A stretch of 64,000 bases of DNA from Burkholderia cepacia (GTDB taxonomy: Bacteria; Pseudomonadota; Gammaproteobacteria; Burkholderiales; Burkholderiaceae). The notes under the pieces were generated by a model, which was given only the letters and a program-made list of their open reading frames with translations, did no database searches and had not been told where the DNA came from. Shown here piece by piece: positions 35,251 through 45,472 of this stretch (positions are counted from its first letter, which is position 1; each line of letters starts with the position of its first letter). The DNA lies in the NCBI RefSeq assembly GCF_001039005.1, contig NZ_LDWR01000011.1, positions 124,001-188,000 on the forward strand. Reading direction: 5' to 3'. Both the position numbers and the translations under genes were made by a program.

Positions 35251-35589
35251 TCAGTGCGCCTGCATCTTCGAGAACAGGTTCAGCACCACGACGCCCGCGA
35301 TGATCAGCCCGAGACCGATCACCGCCGGCAGGTCCGGCACCTGACGATAGAGCAGCATTGCGACGAGCGTGATCAGCACGATGCCAGCGCCCGACCAGAC
35401 TGCATAGATGATGCCGACGGGCATCGTGCGCAACGTGAGCGACAGGCAGTAGAACGCGATGCCGTAACCGACGACGACGAGCGCCGACGGCCAGAAGCGC
35501 GTGAAGCCGTCCGCCGCGCGCAGCGCCGACGTGCCGATCACTTCCGCGACGATCGCGATCGCGAGCCATGCGTATCCCGGGAGTTGCAT
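35251..35589 (-). CDS. Small multidrug resistance (SMR) family transporter
   Basis: A 112-residue, four-helix SMR protein with the essential Glu in helix 1 (IVAEVIGTSALRAADGF) and the family GIIYAVWSGAGIVLIT in helix 3. Such dimers exchange protons for quaternary cations or guanidinium. Helix 1 has a SALRAADGFTRFWPS pattern closer to EmrE/QacE than SugE. It starts 3 bases after the upstream gene, so the two are co-transcribed. Confidence 0.92.
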   Translation of the reverse strand: MQLPGYAWLAIAIVAEVIGTSALRAADGFTRFWPSALVVVGYGIAFYCLSLTLRTMPVGIIYAVWSGAGIVLITLVAMLLYRQVPDLPAVIGLGLIIAGVVVLNLFSKMQAH

Positions 35590-35592
35590 CGC

Positions 35593-36090
35593 TCAGCTCC
35601 TCGTCAGGGCCAGCACGGCGTAATCCTGGCCGAGCTCGGCACACAGCGCCTCGACGACGAATTCGTGGTCCGCGCGCTGCGGCAGCCCCGACGCGGTAAT
35701 CGAGCCGATCACGCCGGCGCCCGCGACAGTCAGCGGGAACGCGCCGCCGTGCGGCGAATATTCGCCGATCGGCAGCCCGTGCTTGTCCGCCAGCGTCGCG
35801 CCGGCCTGCTGCATGCGCAGGCCGATTGCATACGAGCTGCGCCGGAAATGCGCGACGACGTTGCGCTTGCGGCGCACCCAGTCGGCGTTGTCGGGCGTCG
35901 CGCCGGCGAGCGCCGCGTAGAACAGCGGCTGGCCGAACGTGACGATGTCGATCGCGATCGCATGGCCGCGCGATGTCGCGAGGGCATGCATCCGGTTGCC
36001 GAGCGCCCACGCACGGGCCGGGTCGAAATGGGGAAACACGAGCGCCTGTTCCTGCGCGCCGATCGATTGCAGATCGTGAGCGATGTCCAT
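35593..36090 (-). CDS. UPF0303/heme-degrading-like (DUF336) protein
   Basis: A 165-residue protein matching the UPF0303 (YBR137W-like) family: [34 protein letters not shown] and [29 protein letters not shown]. Relatives of the GlcG/HbpS fold bind haem or cobalamin; the true role is not settled. The start is the ATG at 36090 rather than upstream in-frame sequence that enters the promoter region. It leads the two-gene unit with the SMR transporter. Confidence 0.85.
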   Translation of the reverse strand: MDIAHDLQSIGAQEQALVFPHFDPARAWALGNRMHALATSRGHAIAIDIVTFGQPLFYAALAGATPDNADWVRRKRNVVAHFRRSSYAIGLRMQQAGATLADKHGLPIGEYSPHGGAFPLTVAGAGVIGSITASGLPQRADHEFVVEALCAELGQDYAVLALTRS

Positions 36091-36242
36091 GAATCCGTCG
36101 ATGCCGTAATGAGAATCGCAACGGCGCCGATGCGATCGCGCAAGGCGCCGTTGCCGAAGAGACGAAACAAACCGTTCGATTCTAGCGCACGCGCCCACCG
36201 TCCCGTCCGCACAAGACGCGACACGCGATTGTCAGAAAGTGC

Positions 36243-36271
36243 TTGCACGCGTTCGGGTAACTCCTTATAAT
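36243..36271 (+). promoter_or_regulatory. tRNA-fMet promoter
   Basis: TTGCAC (36243-36248) and TATAAT (36266-36271) are separated by 17 bases, ending 16 bases before the tRNA. It is a near-consensus housekeeping promoter. Confidence 0.88.
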
Positions 36272-36287
36272 TCATTTCTTCGACGGA

Positions 36288-36364
<77 letters not shown>

Positions 36365-36381
36365 AACGTCCAGAATTACGC

Positions 36382-36410
36382 AAAAAGCCCGGCTCCGCGC
36401 CGGGCTTTTT
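36382..36410 (+). terminator. Terminator after tRNA-fMet
   Basis: A 12-bp stem, AAAAAGCCCGGC with GCCGGGCTTTTT, around a 5-base loop is followed by further T. It lies 17 bases past the tRNA. Confidence 0.93.
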
Positions 36411-36550
36411 GTTTTTCCGCGCACGATTCTTCCCCCTCTTCACGCACGTGCGCCCTGCGCTTCGTGCGACACGCCGCCCGCATGCGCAGGCGTTCGAGAA
36501 TGCCGCGCCCCGGTGATACACTCGCATTCACCTCGTCCCTTCCACTCGAC

Positions 36551-37096
36551 ATGAAATTCTGCTCCGTCTGCGGTCACGAAGTCATCGCGCGCATTCCTCC
36601 GGGCGACAACCGTGAGCGCTTCGTCTGCGATCACTGCGGCACGATCCACTACCAGAATCCGCGCAACGTCGTCGGCACGGTCCCGGTCTGGGGCGATCAG
36701 ATCCTGCTGTGCCGCCGCGCGATCGAACCGCGCTACGGGTTCTGGACGCTGCCCGCGGGCTTCATGGAAATGGGCGAGACGACGGCGGAAGCCGCCGCGC
36801 GCGAAACGCTCGAGGAAGCTGGCGCGCGCGTCGAGGTGCAGAACCTGTTCACGCTGCTCAACGTGCCGCACGTGCACCAGGTTCACCTGTTCTACCTCGC
36901 GCGGCTCACCGATCCGGCCTTCGAAGCCGGCGAGGAAAGCCTCGAGGTGAAGCTGTTCGACGAAGCCGACATCCCGTGGGACGAGATCGCGTTCCCGACC
37001 GTCAGCCAGACCCTGCGATTCTTCTTCGCCGATCGCGCCGCGGGCGACTACGGCGTGCACACCGGCGATATCTTCCGCTCGCTGCGCAACGGCTGA
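36551..37096 (+). CDS. Nudix hydrolase with N-terminal zinc ribbon
   Basis: A 181-residue protein. An N-terminal zinc ribbon (CSVCG ... CDHCG) is followed by a Nudix domain with a complete box ([23 protein letters not shown]). The layout is that of NudC-like or ADP-ribose/NADH pyrophosphatases, without the long NudC N-terminus. The start is the ATG at 36551, since the Zn ribbon begins at residue 3. It is followed 11 bases later by aat. Confidence 0.92.
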   Translation: MKFCSVCGHEVIARIPPGDNRERFVCDHCGTIHYQNPRNVVGTVPVWGDQILLCRRAIEPRYGFWTLPAGFMEMGETTAEAAARETLEEAGARVEVQNLFTLLNVPHVHQVHLFYLARLTDPAFEAGEESLEVKLFDEADIPWDEIAFPTVSQTLRFFFADRAAGDYGVHTGDIFRSLRNG

Positions 37097-37107
37097 GCCC
37101 GCGACCC

Positions 37108-37872
37108 ATGGTCCCCTGGCTCGGCCCGGACGATCCGTTTCCGTCCATCGAACGCGCGCTCGGTCCCGCGACCGGCGCGCCCGGGCTGCTCGCCGCGAGC
37201 GCCGACCTGCTGCCGTCCCGTCTGATCGACGCGTACCGGCGCGGCATCTTCCCGTGGTACTCCGACGGCCAGCCCGTGCTGTGGTGGAGCCCCGACCCGC
37301 GCATGATCCTCGTGCCGGCCGAATTCAAGGTGTCGCCGTCGCTGCGCAAGACGCTGAAGCGCGTGCTGCGCGGGCCCGAATGGGAAGTACGCGTCGATCA
37401 CGATTTTCCGGGCGTGATGCGCGCCTGCGCGCAGGCGCCGCGCCGAGGGCAGCGCGGCACGTGGATCACCGCCGAGATCATCGACGCGTACACGTCGCTC
37501 TATCGCTCCGGCAACGCGCACAGCATCGAGACGTGGCATGACGGGCGCCGTGTCGGCGGCCTGTACGGCGTGTCGTTCGGGCGAATGTTTTTCGGCGAGT
37601 CGATGTATGCGGATGCCACCGACGCATCGAAGATCGCGCTGGCCGCGCTCGTCGCCCACCTTCGCGAGCAGGGGCTGGAGATGATAGACTGCCAGCAGAA
37701 TACGTCGCATCTAGCGTCGCTCGGCGGCCGCGAGATCGCACGCAAGGCCTTTGTCGCTCACGTGCGCAGCGCGGTAGCCGAACCGCCGATTCCGTGGCAG
37801 TTCGACAAGCGCGTGCTCGCCGCGCTGACGGGCCCCGCCGAAACGGCGGCGCCCTCCGGGATCGAGCGCTAG
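37108..37872 (+). CDS. aat: Leucyl/phenylalanyl-tRNA-protein transferase
   Basis: A 254-residue N-end rule enzyme that adds Leu or Phe to proteins starting with Arg or Lys, marking them for ClpS/ClpAP. Family landmarks [38 protein letters not shown] and [16 protein letters not shown] are intact. The next gene, bpt, supplies the other N-end transferase, so the two branches are encoded together. Confidence 0.96.
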   Translation: MVPWLGPDDPFPSIERALGPATGAPGLLAASADLLPSRLIDAYRRGIFPWYSDGQPVLWWSPDPRMILVPAEFKVSPSLRKTLKRVLRGPEWEVRVDHDFPGVMRACAQAPRRGQRGTWITAEIIDAYTSLYRSGNAHSIETWHDGRRVGGLYGVSFGRMFFGESMYADATDASKIALAALVAHLREQGLEMIDCQQNTSHLASLGGREIARKAFVAHVRSAVAEPPIPWQFDKRVLAALTGPAETAAPSGIER

Positions 37873-37905
37873 CGCGGCACTCCTTCCCTGCATCGAGAGC
37901 TGCCC

Positions 37906-38736
37906 ATGACTCACCCGACTGAGCTGCCGCTTTCACCGCTTTCGGCGCTGCAATTCTATGCAACGGCGCCCTATCCGTGCAGCTATCTGGACGGCCGTAT
38001 CGCGCGCTCGCAAGTCGCGACACCGAGCCACCTGATCAACTCCGACATCTACACCGAACTCGTGAAGGCCGGCTTCCGCCGCTCGGGCGTCTTCACGTAT
38101 CGCCCGTACTGCGACGGCTGCCGCGCGTGCGTGCCGGTGCGCGTGCCGGTCGACGCGTTCGTGCCGTCGCGCACGCAGCGCCGGATGTGGAAGCGGCACC
38201 GCGCGCTCGTCGCGACGGTTTCGCCGCTGCACTACGACGAAGAGCACTACGCGCTCTACATGCGCTACCAGTCCGCGCGCCACGCGGGCGGCGGCATGGA
38301 TCGCGACAGCCGCGACCAGTACGAGCAGTTCCTGCTGCAGAGCCGGATCAATTCCCGCCTCGTCGAATTCCGCGACCTCGACGCGCCGGGCGGCGAGCCC
38401 GGCAAGCTGCGCATGGTCAGCATGATCGACATCCTTGGCGACGGGCTGTCGTCGGTCTACACGTTCTTCGAGCCCGACGACCGGCACACGAGCTACGGCA
38501 CCTACAACATCCTGTGGCAGATCGAGCAGGCGAAGAGCCTCGGCCTGCCGTACGTGTACCTCGGCTACTGGATCCGCGAGAGCCCGAAGATGGCCTACAA
38601 GGCGAACTTCCACCCGCTCGAGGGGCTGATCGACGGCCGCTGGAAGACGCTCGATCCGGAACGGATCGACCTGCCGCCCGTCGACGCGGCACTGGCCCGC
38701 GCGCCGTTGCCGGGCGGGCACTCCGGCTCGGGTTGA
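37906..38736 (+). CDS. bpt: Aspartate/glutamate leucyltransferase
   Basis: A 276-residue bacterial ATE-family protein. It transfers Leu to N-terminal Asp or Glu, completing the N-end pathway with Aat. Conserved cysteines occur in [10 protein letters not shown] and [13 protein letters not shown], with the C-terminal GNAT-like block [18 protein letters not shown] and YLGYWI. It starts 33 bases after aat; one operon. Confidence 0.95.
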   Translation: MTHPTELPLSPLSALQFYATAPYPCSYLDGRIARSQVATPSHLINSDIYTELVKAGFRRSGVFTYRPYCDGCRACVPVRVPVDAFVPSRTQRRMWKRHRALVATVSPLHYDEEHYALYMRYQSARHAGGGMDRDSRDQYEQFLLQSRINSRLVEFRDLDAPGGEPGKLRMVSMIDILGDGLSSVYTFFEPDDRHTSYGTYNILWQIEQAKSLGLPYVYLGYWIRESPKMAYKANFHPLEGLIDGRWKTLDPERIDLPPVDAALARAPLPGGHSGSG

Positions 38737-38834
38737 CGCGCGCCGCGGGGGCGACGACGCGAAGCGCGCCCCTGCCGCCCAACTCCCGGTAAAATAGCGG
38801 GTTGTCATTCATTCCGGCCGTCCGCCCAATTCCC

Positions 38835-39872
38835 GTGTTCAGTTCCCTCTATCCGCTGGCCCGCGCATCCCTGTTCAAAATGGATGCGGAAGACGCTCAC
38901 CACCTTACGCTGCGTGCGCTCGGCGCGGCCGGCCGCACGGGCCTCGCCTGCGCGCTGTCGGCCCGCGTGCCCGACGCGCCGCGCACCGTGATGGGGCTCA
39001 CGTTCCGCAACCCGGTCGGCCTCGCGGCCGGCCTCGACAAGGACGGCGCGGCCATCGACGGCCTCGCGGCGCTCGGCTTTGGCTTCATCGAAGTCGGCAC
39101 GGTCACGCCCCGCCCGCAGCCCGGCAACCCGCGCCCGCGGATGTTCCGCCTGCCGCAGGCCGACGCGCTGATCAACCGGATGGGCTTCAACAACCACGGC
39201 GTCGACCAGTTCGTGAAGAACGTCCAGGCCGCCCGCTATCGCGGCATCCTCGGCCTGAACATCGGCAAGAACGCCGATACGCCGATCGAACGCGCCGCCG
39301 AGGACTACCTGTACTGCCTCGAGCGCGTGTACCCGTTCGCGAGCTACGTGACGATCAACATCTCGTCGCCGAACACGAAGAACCTGCGCCAGCTGCAGGG
39401 CGCGGGCGAGCTCGACGCGCTGCTCGCCGCGCTGAAGGACAAGCAGCAGCGCCTCGCCGACCTGCACGGCAAGCTCGTGCCGCTCGCGCTGAAGATCGCG
39501 CCCGATCTCGACGACGAACAGGTCAAGGAAATCGGCGACACGCTGCTGCGCCACAAGATCGAAGCGGTCATCGCCACCAACACGACGCTGTCGCGCGCGG
39601 CCGTCCAGGGCCTGCCGCATGCGGACGAAGCCGGCGGCCTGTCGGGCCGCCCGGTGTTCGACGCGTCGAACGAGGTGATCCGCAAGCTGCGCGCCGAAGT
39701 GGGCAGCGAAGTGCCGATCATCGGCGTCGGCGGCATTTTCTCGGGCGAGGACGCCCGTGCAAAGCTCGCGGCCGGCGCGGCGCTCGTCCAGCTCTATACG
39801 GGCTTCATCTATCGCGGCCCCGCACTCGTCGCCGAATGCGTGAAGGCCGTCGCCCGCGAGCCTGCCGCGTAA
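38835..39872 (+). CDS. pyrD: Dihydroorotate dehydrogenase (quinone), class 2
   Basis: A 345-residue membrane-associated flavoenzyme of pyrimidine synthesis. The N-terminal helices ([22 protein letters not shown]) dock on the membrane. The FMN barrel has [10 protein letters not shown], the catalytic Ser in [22 protein letters not shown] and ATNTT. The start is taken as GTG at 38835, which gives the usual family N-terminus; longer starts would only add unrelated residues. Confidence 0.95.
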   Translation: MFSSLYPLARASLFKMDAEDAHHLTLRALGAAGRTGLACALSARVPDAPRTVMGLTFRNPVGLAAGLDKDGAAIDGLAALGFGFIEVGTVTPRPQPGNPRPRMFRLPQADALINRMGFNNHGVDQFVKNVQAARYRGILGLNIGKNADTPIERAAEDYLYCLERVYPFASYVTINISSPNTKNLRQLQGAGELDALLAALKDKQQRLADLHGKLVPLALKIAPDLDDEQVKEIGDTLLRHKIEAVIATNTTLSRAAVQGLPHADEAGGLSGRPVFDASNEVIRKLRAEVGSEVPIIGVGGIFSGEDARAKLAAGAALVQLYTGFIYRGPALVAECVKAVAREPAA

Positions 39873-39978
39873 GTAATATAGGCATAAACAAACGATATTT
39901 ATCGATCGATTGTGTTTTTGCTATCATCGATCGCACTATCAGAACAGAAGCCCCCATCGGGGCAAGGAAGCTCACACG

Positions 39979-40773
39979 ATGAAATTTTCGCTGCTGAAGA
40001 AGCTGCTGGTTGCCGGCCTGATCGGCACGTCGTTCGCCGCCGCCACCGCGCATGCGGCCGACCTCCTCGACCAGGTGAAACAACGCGGCACGCTGCGAAT
40101 CGGCCTCGAAGGCACGTTCCCGCCGTTCAACTCGAAGAATCCGCAAGGCGAACTCGTCGGCTTCGACGTCGACATCGCGAAGGCCGTGGCCGCGAAGCTC
40201 GGCGTGAAGGCCGAATTCGTGACGACCGAATGGAGCGGCATCATCGCCGGCCTGCAGGCCGGCAAGTTCGACGTGATCGCCAACCAGGTTGGCATCACCG
40301 ACAAGCGCAAGGAAACGCTCGACTTCTCGCCGGCGTACACGTATTCGTCCGCACAGCTGATCCAGCGCAAGGACGACACGCGCCAGTTCAAGTCGCTGGA
40401 CGACCTGAAAGGCAAGAAGCTCGGCGTCGCGCTCGGCACGAACTATATGGACATGGCGAAGTCGGTGCCCGGCATCGACGTGAAGACGTACCCGGGCGCG
40501 CCCGAGTACCTGCGCGATCTCGCGGCCGGCCGCCTCGACGCGGCGCTCAACGATCGCCTGATGCTCGCCTACCTGACGAAGAATTCGCAGCTGCCGCTGC
40601 GCCCGGGCGCGAACGTCGGCTCGGCGAACCCGTCGGGCATCCCGTTCAAGAAGGGCAACCCGCAGTTCCAGAAGGCGATCGACGACGCGATGGCGCAACT
40701 CGAGGCCGACGGCACGTTCACGAAGATCTCGGACAAGTGGTTCGGCATCGACGTGACGAAACCGATCAAGTAA
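39979..40773 (+). CDS. Amino-acid ABC transporter periplasmic binding protein (FliY/GlnH-like)
   Basis: A 264-residue exported protein (signal peptide ending ATAHA/ADLLD) of the family 3 solute-binding group: LRIGLEGTFPPFNSKNPQGELVGFDVDIAKAVA and the DFSPAYTYSSAQ hinge. Sequence flavour is closest to cystine/polar amino-acid binding proteins. The ATG has AAGGAAG. A terminator-like hairpin lies between it and the permease gene. Confidence 0.92.
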   Translation: MKFSLLKKLLVAGLIGTSFAAATAHAADLLDQVKQRGTLRIGLEGTFPPFNSKNPQGELVGFDVDIAKAVAAKLGVKAEFVTTEWSGIIAGLQAGKFDVIANQVGITDKRKETLDFSPAYTYSSAQLIQRKDDTRQFKSLDDLKGKKLGVALGTNYMDMAKSVPGIDVKTYPGAPEYLRDLAAGRLDAALNDRLMLAYLTKNSQLPLRPGANVGSANPSGIPFKKGNPQFQKAIDDAMAQLEADGTFTKISDKWFGIDVTKPIK

Positions 40774-40808
40774 GCACGCCTGCATTTCCCGCCTGACGGC
40801 GGGCCGAA

Positions 40809-40845
40809 CAGGGCGGCATCAGCAACGATGCCGCCCTTTGTTTTA
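40809..40845 (+). terminator. Intercistronic terminator/attenuator between binding protein and permease
   Basis: AGGGCGGCATC and GATGCCGCCCT form an 11-bp stem around a short loop and run into TTTGTTTT. Placed 36 bases past the binding-protein stop, it should let most transcripts end there, giving excess binding protein over permease. Confidence 0.82.
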
Positions 40846-40895
40846 TTCGTCCGGTTTATGATTGCGCTTCCGCGCAAGCATTCGATTCGTATTCC

Positions 40896-41588
40896 ATGTC
40901 GACAACGTCCCTGCTCGTCCAATCGCTGCCGGTGCTCGCCCAGGGCGCCGTACTGACCGTCAAGTTCGCCGTACTGTCGATGGTGTTCGGCCTGCTCGGC
41001 GCCGTCATGCTCGCGATGATGGGCATCCGCCAGAGCGAACCGCTCGAAGGCTTCGAACGCATCTGGGTCAACGCGCTCGCGTGGCTGGCGCGCGCGTACG
41101 TGAGCCTGATGCGCGGCACGCCGCTGCTCGTGCAGATCTTCGTCATCTACTACGGGCTGCCGAGCCTCGGCATCTCGCTCGACCCGACGCCGGCCGGCGT
41201 CATCGCGCTGTCCGCGAACGTCGCGGCTTACATGTCCGAAAGCATGCGCGGCGCGATCAACGGGATCGCGCGCGGCCAATGGCTGGCCGCGTACAGCCTC
41301 GGGCTGTCGTGGGGGCAGACGCTGCGCTACGTGATCGGCCCGCAGGCGCTGCGCATCGCGGTGCCGAGCCTGTCGAACAGCCTGATCAGCCTGATCAAGG
41401 ATACGTCGCTCGTGTCCGTGATCACCGTGACCGAACTGCTGCGCAGCGCGCAGGAAGTGATCGCGGCGACCTATCAGCCGCTGCCGCTCTATCTCGCCGC
41501 CGCGGCCGTGTACTGGATCCTGTGCCAGATCCTCGAGTGGGTGCAGCGCTGGTACGAAAAACGCCTGTCGCTGCCGTCGCGGCACTGA
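40896..41588 (+). CDS. Amino-acid ABC transporter permease (HisM family)
   Basis: A 230-residue inner-membrane permease with about five helices, the polar-amino-acid signature LMRGTPLLVQIFVIYYGLPS and the ATPase-docking loop ARGQWLAAYSLGLSWGQTLRYVIGPQALR. It belongs with the upstream binding protein. The third component, the ATPase, is not next to it; an oxidoreductase on the other strand follows. Confidence 0.93.
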   Translation: MSTTSLLVQSLPVLAQGAVLTVKFAVLSMVFGLLGAVMLAMMGIRQSEPLEGFERIWVNALAWLARAYVSLMRGTPLLVQIFVIYYGLPSLGISLDPTPAGVIALSANVAAYMSESMRGAINGIARGQWLAAYSLGLSWGQTLRYVIGPQALRIAVPSLSNSLISLIKDTSLVSVITVTELLRSAQEVIAATYQPLPLYLAAAAVYWILCQILEWVQRWYEKRLSLPSRH

Positions 41589-41637
41589 GCGCACGCCATC
41601 CGCCGGGCACGCGTGCCCGGCACCCCACGTTCTCCGC

Positions 41638-42624
41638 CTACTCGCCCGAATAGCGCACGCCGAGCGCGGCACGCGCCGCATCGGTCATCGCGATCATCTG
41701 CCGCGAATGGTCGTGCGTCATGATCGGGCTTTCGGTTGCGCCCGCGCGCAGCAGGCCGCAGAAATGCGCGGTCTCGTAGTTCAACCCACCGCCGTCGACC
41801 GGCGCGTCAAGTTCGACCGACCGCCCGTCCGCGTAGCGGATCGTCGCGCGTGCGGGGTTCCACCACTTCTCGTGAATCGTCACGTGGCCGCCGGCCGCGG
41901 CGATCAGCGCGTCACCGCGCCCCATCACGTCGAGCCCGCAAAAGAGCTGCGCGATCCCGCCGTTCGCATGCACGCTGTTCAGGCTCGCGAACATGTCGAC
42001 ACCCGTCGCGCCGACGCGGCCGAGCGTCTGCACGTCGCGCGCCGCGCCGAGCCAGTCGACCGCGAGAAATGCCTCGTAGATCCCGATATCGAGCAGCGCG
42101 CCGCCCGCGCGATCGAGGCGATAGACGGGATGGTCGTCCGGTACCGACGACGACGCGCAGCCCGCCCGCACGAGCCGGATCTCGCCGATCGGATCGTCCC
42201 GCAGGTGCACGCGCAGCTGACGGTACAACGGAAAGAACGGCGGCTTCATCGCTTCCATGAAAAGCCGCCCGGCGTCGCGTGCCGCACGCAGCACGGTGTC
42301 GAGTTGCGCCGCGTTCAGCGTCGCGGGTTTTTCGCACAGCACGGCCTTGCCGGCGGCAAGTGCGGCCAGCGTGTACTGCGCGTGACTGTCATGGAGTGTC
42401 GCGATGTAAACCGCGTCGATATCGCTCGCGAGGAGCGCCTCAAGGCTCGCGGCAGGCGTGCCGCCGCACGTCCCGCAAAAGGCTGCCGCTGCGTCGGCGC
42501 GGCGGGCCCAGGCACCGGCGAGCGTGGCACCTGGCACGTGTGCGAGGCTTTGCGCGAAGCGGCGCGCAATGCTGCCCGCACCGACGATGCCGAAGCGCAC
42601 CGGGCGTTGGTCGTTGTCGTTCAT
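41638..42624 (-). CDS. Gfo/Idh/MocA-family oxidoreductase
   Basis: A 328-residue dinucleotide-binding dehydrogenase. The Rossmann motif GIVGAGSIARRFA lies at the N-terminus, the family Glu-Lys-Pro is in VLCEKPATL, and the C-terminal domain contains GGALLDIGIYEAF. The start is the ATG at 42624 (MNDNDQRP). Substrates in the family are sugars and inositols; this one is unassigned. A GntR regulator lies upstream on the same strand. Confidence 0.92.
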   Translation of the reverse strand: MNDNDQRPVRFGIVGAGSIARRFAQSLAHVPGATLAGAWARRADAAAAFCGTCGGTPAASLEALLASDIDAVYIATLHDSHAQYTLAALAAGKAVLCEKPATLNAAQLDTVLRAARDAGRLFMEAMKPPFFPLYRQLRVHLRDDPIGEIRLVRAGCASSSVPDDHPVYRLDRAGGALLDIGIYEAFLAVDWLGAARDVQTLGRVGATGVDMFASLNSVHANGGIAQLFCGLDVMGRGDALIAAAGGHVTIHEKWWNPARATIRYADGRSVELDAPVDGGGLNYETAHFCGLLRAGATESPIMTHDHSRQMIAMTDAARAALGVRYSGE

Positions 42625-42725
42625 CCTGATCTTCCGTGTCGGTCGTATGACGGTGACCGGCACGCTGCCGGTCGGCCGTCATGATAAACGGCTCGCCAGC
42701 ACTCGGATGAGCGACACGAACAACG

Positions 42726-43442
42726 TCAGGCACGCACCGGCACGTCGACGGAGAAATCGCGCGAGATCTCGTCGGCGCTGAAATCGATCAGCGCCAGCGA
42801 AGCCGCTTCGGCCTCGCGCGGATCGCGCCGCTCGATCGCGTCGACGACACGCGCATGCGCCTTCACGGCAATCTCGTGCGCCCCCTCCTTCTGCACGACG
42901 CGCGGATTCACGAGACGCACCGCACCGCGCACGATCGCCGCCATCTGCTGGAAGAACTGATTGCCGCTCGCCTGCACGATCCGCGTGTGCAGCAACTCGT
43001 CCGCCGTGTCGTAGCCCGTGTCGCCAGGCTGCAGCACCTTGAACGCATCGAACGCCTCGCGGATACCCGCGATGTCAGCCGCCGTCGCACGCACCGCCGC
43101 CTGCGCGGTCGCACGTGGTTCGATCAGCATCCGGAATTCGATGACGTCGCGCATGAACTGTGGATCGGGTTTTGCCCGAAACCGCCAGCTCACCACGTCT
43201 TCGTCGATCATGCGCCAGTCGCGCATCGGCCGCACGCGCGTGCCGACTTTCGGCCGAACGTCCAGCATGTCGCGCGCAAGCAACATCGACAACGCTTCCC
43301 GCATCACGGTGCGACTCACATCGAACTCTTTCGACAACACATCTTGCGGCGGCAAGATGCCGCCGTACTTGTCTTCGACGATACCCGAGACAAGCCCATC
43401 CATCACTTTGGCGACCAGTGACCGGTCTTTGCCCTGCTCCAT
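42726..43442 (-). CDS. FadR-subfamily GntR transcriptional regulator
   Basis: A 238-residue regulator with an N-terminal winged helix (residues 10-75; LPPQDVLSKEFDVSRTVMREALSML) and an FCD all-helical effector domain (FRMLIEPRATAQAAVRAT, DELLHTRIVQASGNQFF). The His/Asp residues of the FCD metal site are in place. Sugar acids and carboxylates are usual effectors. The downstream oxidoreductase is a plausible target. Confidence 0.92.
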   Translation of the reverse strand: MEQGKDRSLVAKVMDGLVSGIVEDKYGGILPPQDVLSKEFDVSRTVMREALSMLLARDMLDVRPKVGTRVRPMRDWRMIDEDVVSWRFRAKPDPQFMRDVIEFRMLIEPRATAQAAVRATAADIAGIREAFDAFKVLQPGDTGYDTADELLHTRIVQASGNQFFQQMAAIVRGAVRLVNPRVVQKEGAHEIAVKAHARVVDAIERRDPREAEAASLALIDFSADEISRDFSVDVPVRA

Positions 43443-43609
43443 GACACCTCCCCGTGCGTCGATTTGCGAACACCTGCTCCGCAGTTCCGCCGGCCCTGGT
43501 TACTACTGTTCTTATGATCTATAAGTTGATGAGTTCGAGGATATTTCGCTATCTGGTAAACACCTGACAGGGTTATCCCTCTTTTTGACGGGGTGATTTA
43601 TAAGGCTAC

Positions 43610-43646
43610 AAAAAAGGCCCGGGAAGCGCACTGCGCCTGCCGGGCC
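43610..43646 (-). terminator. rpiA terminator
   Basis: GGCCCGG (43616-43622) pairs with CCGGGCC (43640-43646), extended by flanking bases, with T-tract on the minus-strand side. It lies about 75 bases past the rpiA stop and ahead of the GntR promoter. Confidence 0.85.
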
Positions 43647-43720
43647 CCGGTTTCCACAAGATTTAAACATTCAATCCATTACGGTTGTAACGAGCCGTTA
43701 CGGACTGCTTTTCATTTCTT

Positions 43721-44416
43721 TCAATTAGCCGAATAAACGATCGTTTCAACGCCGTTTTCCGTGCCGAGCAAGCACAGATTCGCGCCGCGCTCGGCGAACA
43801 AACCGACCGTCACGACGCCCGGCCATGCATTCACCTGGGCTTCGAAACCGCGCGGATCGGCGATCTGCAGCCCCTTCACGTCGATGATCTCATTGCCGTT
43901 GTCGGTGATGGTCGGTGCACCGTCCTTCGTCACGCGCAGCACCGGCACGCCGCCGAGCGCGGTTACACGCCGGCCGATCGCCGTGCGTGCCATCGGCACG
44001 ACCTCGATCGGCAGCGGGAACGCGCCGAGCACCGGCACGCGCTTGCTGGCGTCCGCGATGCAGACGAACGTGTCGGCGACCGACGCGACGATCTTCTCGC
44101 GCGTCAGCGCGCCGCCGCCGCCCTTGATCATCGCGCCGCTCGCATCGATCTCGTCGGCGCCGTCGACGTACACCTGCAGCGAATCGACCTCGTTCAGGTC
44201 GAACACCTTGATGCCGTGCGATTTCAGGCGTTCGGTCGTTGCGATGGAGCTCGACACGGCGCCGCGGTAGCGCGACTTGACGACGGCGAGCGCGTCGATG
44301 AAGCAGTTGGCGGTCGAGCCGGTGCCGACGCCGATCACGGCGCCTTCCGGCACGTTCTGGATCACGTAGTCGGCGGCGGCCTGGCCGACGAGGCGTTTGA
44401 GTTCGTCTTGAGTCAT
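43721..44416 (-). CDS. rpiA: Ribose-5-phosphate isomerase A
   Basis: A 231-residue cytosolic enzyme interconverting ribose 5-phosphate and ribulose 5-phosphate. Substrate-binding [11 protein letters not shown], the catalytic Asp/Glu cluster in [24 protein letters not shown] and the C-terminal [21 protein letters not shown] are intact. A terminator follows. It is monocistronic. Confidence 0.96.
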   Translation of the reverse strand: MTQDELKRLVGQAAADYVIQNVPEGAVIGVGTGSTANCFIDALAVVKSRYRGAVSSSIATTERLKSHGIKVFDLNEVDSLQVYVDGADEIDASGAMIKGGGGALTREKIVASVADTFVCIADASKRVPVLGAFPLPIEVVPMARTAIGRRVTALGGVPVLRVTKDGAPTITDNGNEIIDVKGLQIADPRGFEAQVNAWPGVVTVGLFAERGANLCLLGTENGVETIVYSAN

Positions 44417-44507
44417 GGAGTGGTAACGCTGCGGGATTGCGGAAAACCGCCAGTTTACCGGACTCGGATGACAGCCCGCGTTTTTCGGCGCGCGGTGCGC
44501 CGCGGGT

Positions 44508-45380
44508 TCAGGGCGCGCCCGCCGCGGGCGCGTTGTCCGCCGGTTGCGTACCGGGGAAGTACTTGTCGAGCAACGCCTGCACGATCGCGTCGCTTTCGGC
44601 GTCCGGATTGCCCGCGTAGTCGGACGGCCGGAAATGCATCTGGAACGCCGCGAACACGCGTCGCGTGCGCGCATCGAGCACGCCGTCGGTCGGCACATCG
44701 TAGCCGTAGCGCGCGAGCTTGAGCTGCAGTTCGCGCACATCGACCGGCGCGTGCGGATCGCGGCCGCCGAGCCGCGCGGCAACCGTCGCATCGTCCGGCC
44801 ATGCGCCGACGCCGGCCTCGGCCAGCGCGTGCCACGGAAACAGCGGCCCCGGATCGATCTTGCGTTGCGGCGCGATGTCGCTGTGCCCGACCACGCGCGT
44901 CGGCGGAATCGCGTAGCGCACGACGATGTCCTTCGACAGGCTGATCAGCGCCTCGACCTGTTCGGGCGGATACGGCTGCCAGGTGCGATTCTGCGGATCG
45001 AGCGGGCCGCGGTTCACGTTCTCGATGCCGATCGACGCCGCGTTCAGCTCGGTCGTGCCCTGCCACTCGCTGACGCCCGCGTGCCACGCGCGTTGCGATT
45101 CCGGAACGAGCTGGTAGACGACGGGCATCCCGTGTTCGATACGCGGCTGCGGCGGCACGACGTAATGCACGCTGACCGAATCGCCCATCAACGTGCGCAG
45201 CGATTTCGCCTCGTCGCTTTCGGTGTAATGCATCACAAGAAAACGGATCCGCGAATCGGCACCGCGCGCGTGCAGGCTCGTGTCGGCGTAGTAGGTGCCG
45301 CGTTCGACGAGCGACGGCGACGTGCAGGCTGCCAGCAGGCATAACACGGCACAGGATGCACCAAGACGAAGCAGGGTCAT
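44508..45380 (-). CDS. N-acetylmuramoyl-L-alanine amidase, AmiD-like lipoprotein
   Basis: A 290-residue lipoprotein (LLAAC lipobox, acylated Cys near residue 19). An amidase_2 zinc domain has [16 protein letters not shown] and [20 protein letters not shown], and a C-terminal peptidoglycan-binding domain begins [16 protein letters not shown]. It cleaves the amide between muramic acid and the stem peptide at the outer-membrane side of the periplasm. The start is the ATG at 45380, which puts the lipobox in place. Confidence 0.94.
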   Translation of the reverse strand: MTLLRLGASCAVLCLLAACTSPSLVERGTYYADTSLHARGADSRIRFLVMHYTESDEAKSLRTLMGDSVSVHYVVPPQPRIEHGMPVVYQLVPESQRAWHAGVSEWQGTTELNAASIGIENVNRGPLDPQNRTWQPYPPEQVEALISLSKDIVVRYAIPPTRVVGHSDIAPQRKIDPGPLFPWHALAEAGVGAWPDDATVAARLGGRDPHAPVDVRELQLKLARYGYDVPTDGVLDARTRRVFAAFQMHFRPSDYAGNPDAESDAIVQALLDKYFPGTQPADNAPAAGAP

Positions 45381-45472
45381 CGGTCGCGAATTCCGGGGAG
45401 CCGCGTGCCGCATCGCATCGCGGCACGCGTCGTTCGGGTCGGGCCCGCGCGCATCGCGCGAGACGGGCTGCG

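Noticed and set aside
39901..39933. Repeated ATCGATCG sequences before the amino-acid binding-protein gene
   Set aside because: Short self-complementary repeats can arise by chance and no regulator with such a site can be named.
43687..43701. GTAACG-AGC-CGTTAC inverted repeat after rpiA
   Set aside because: Short, lacks a T-tract, and a better terminator lies just beyond; no function proposed.
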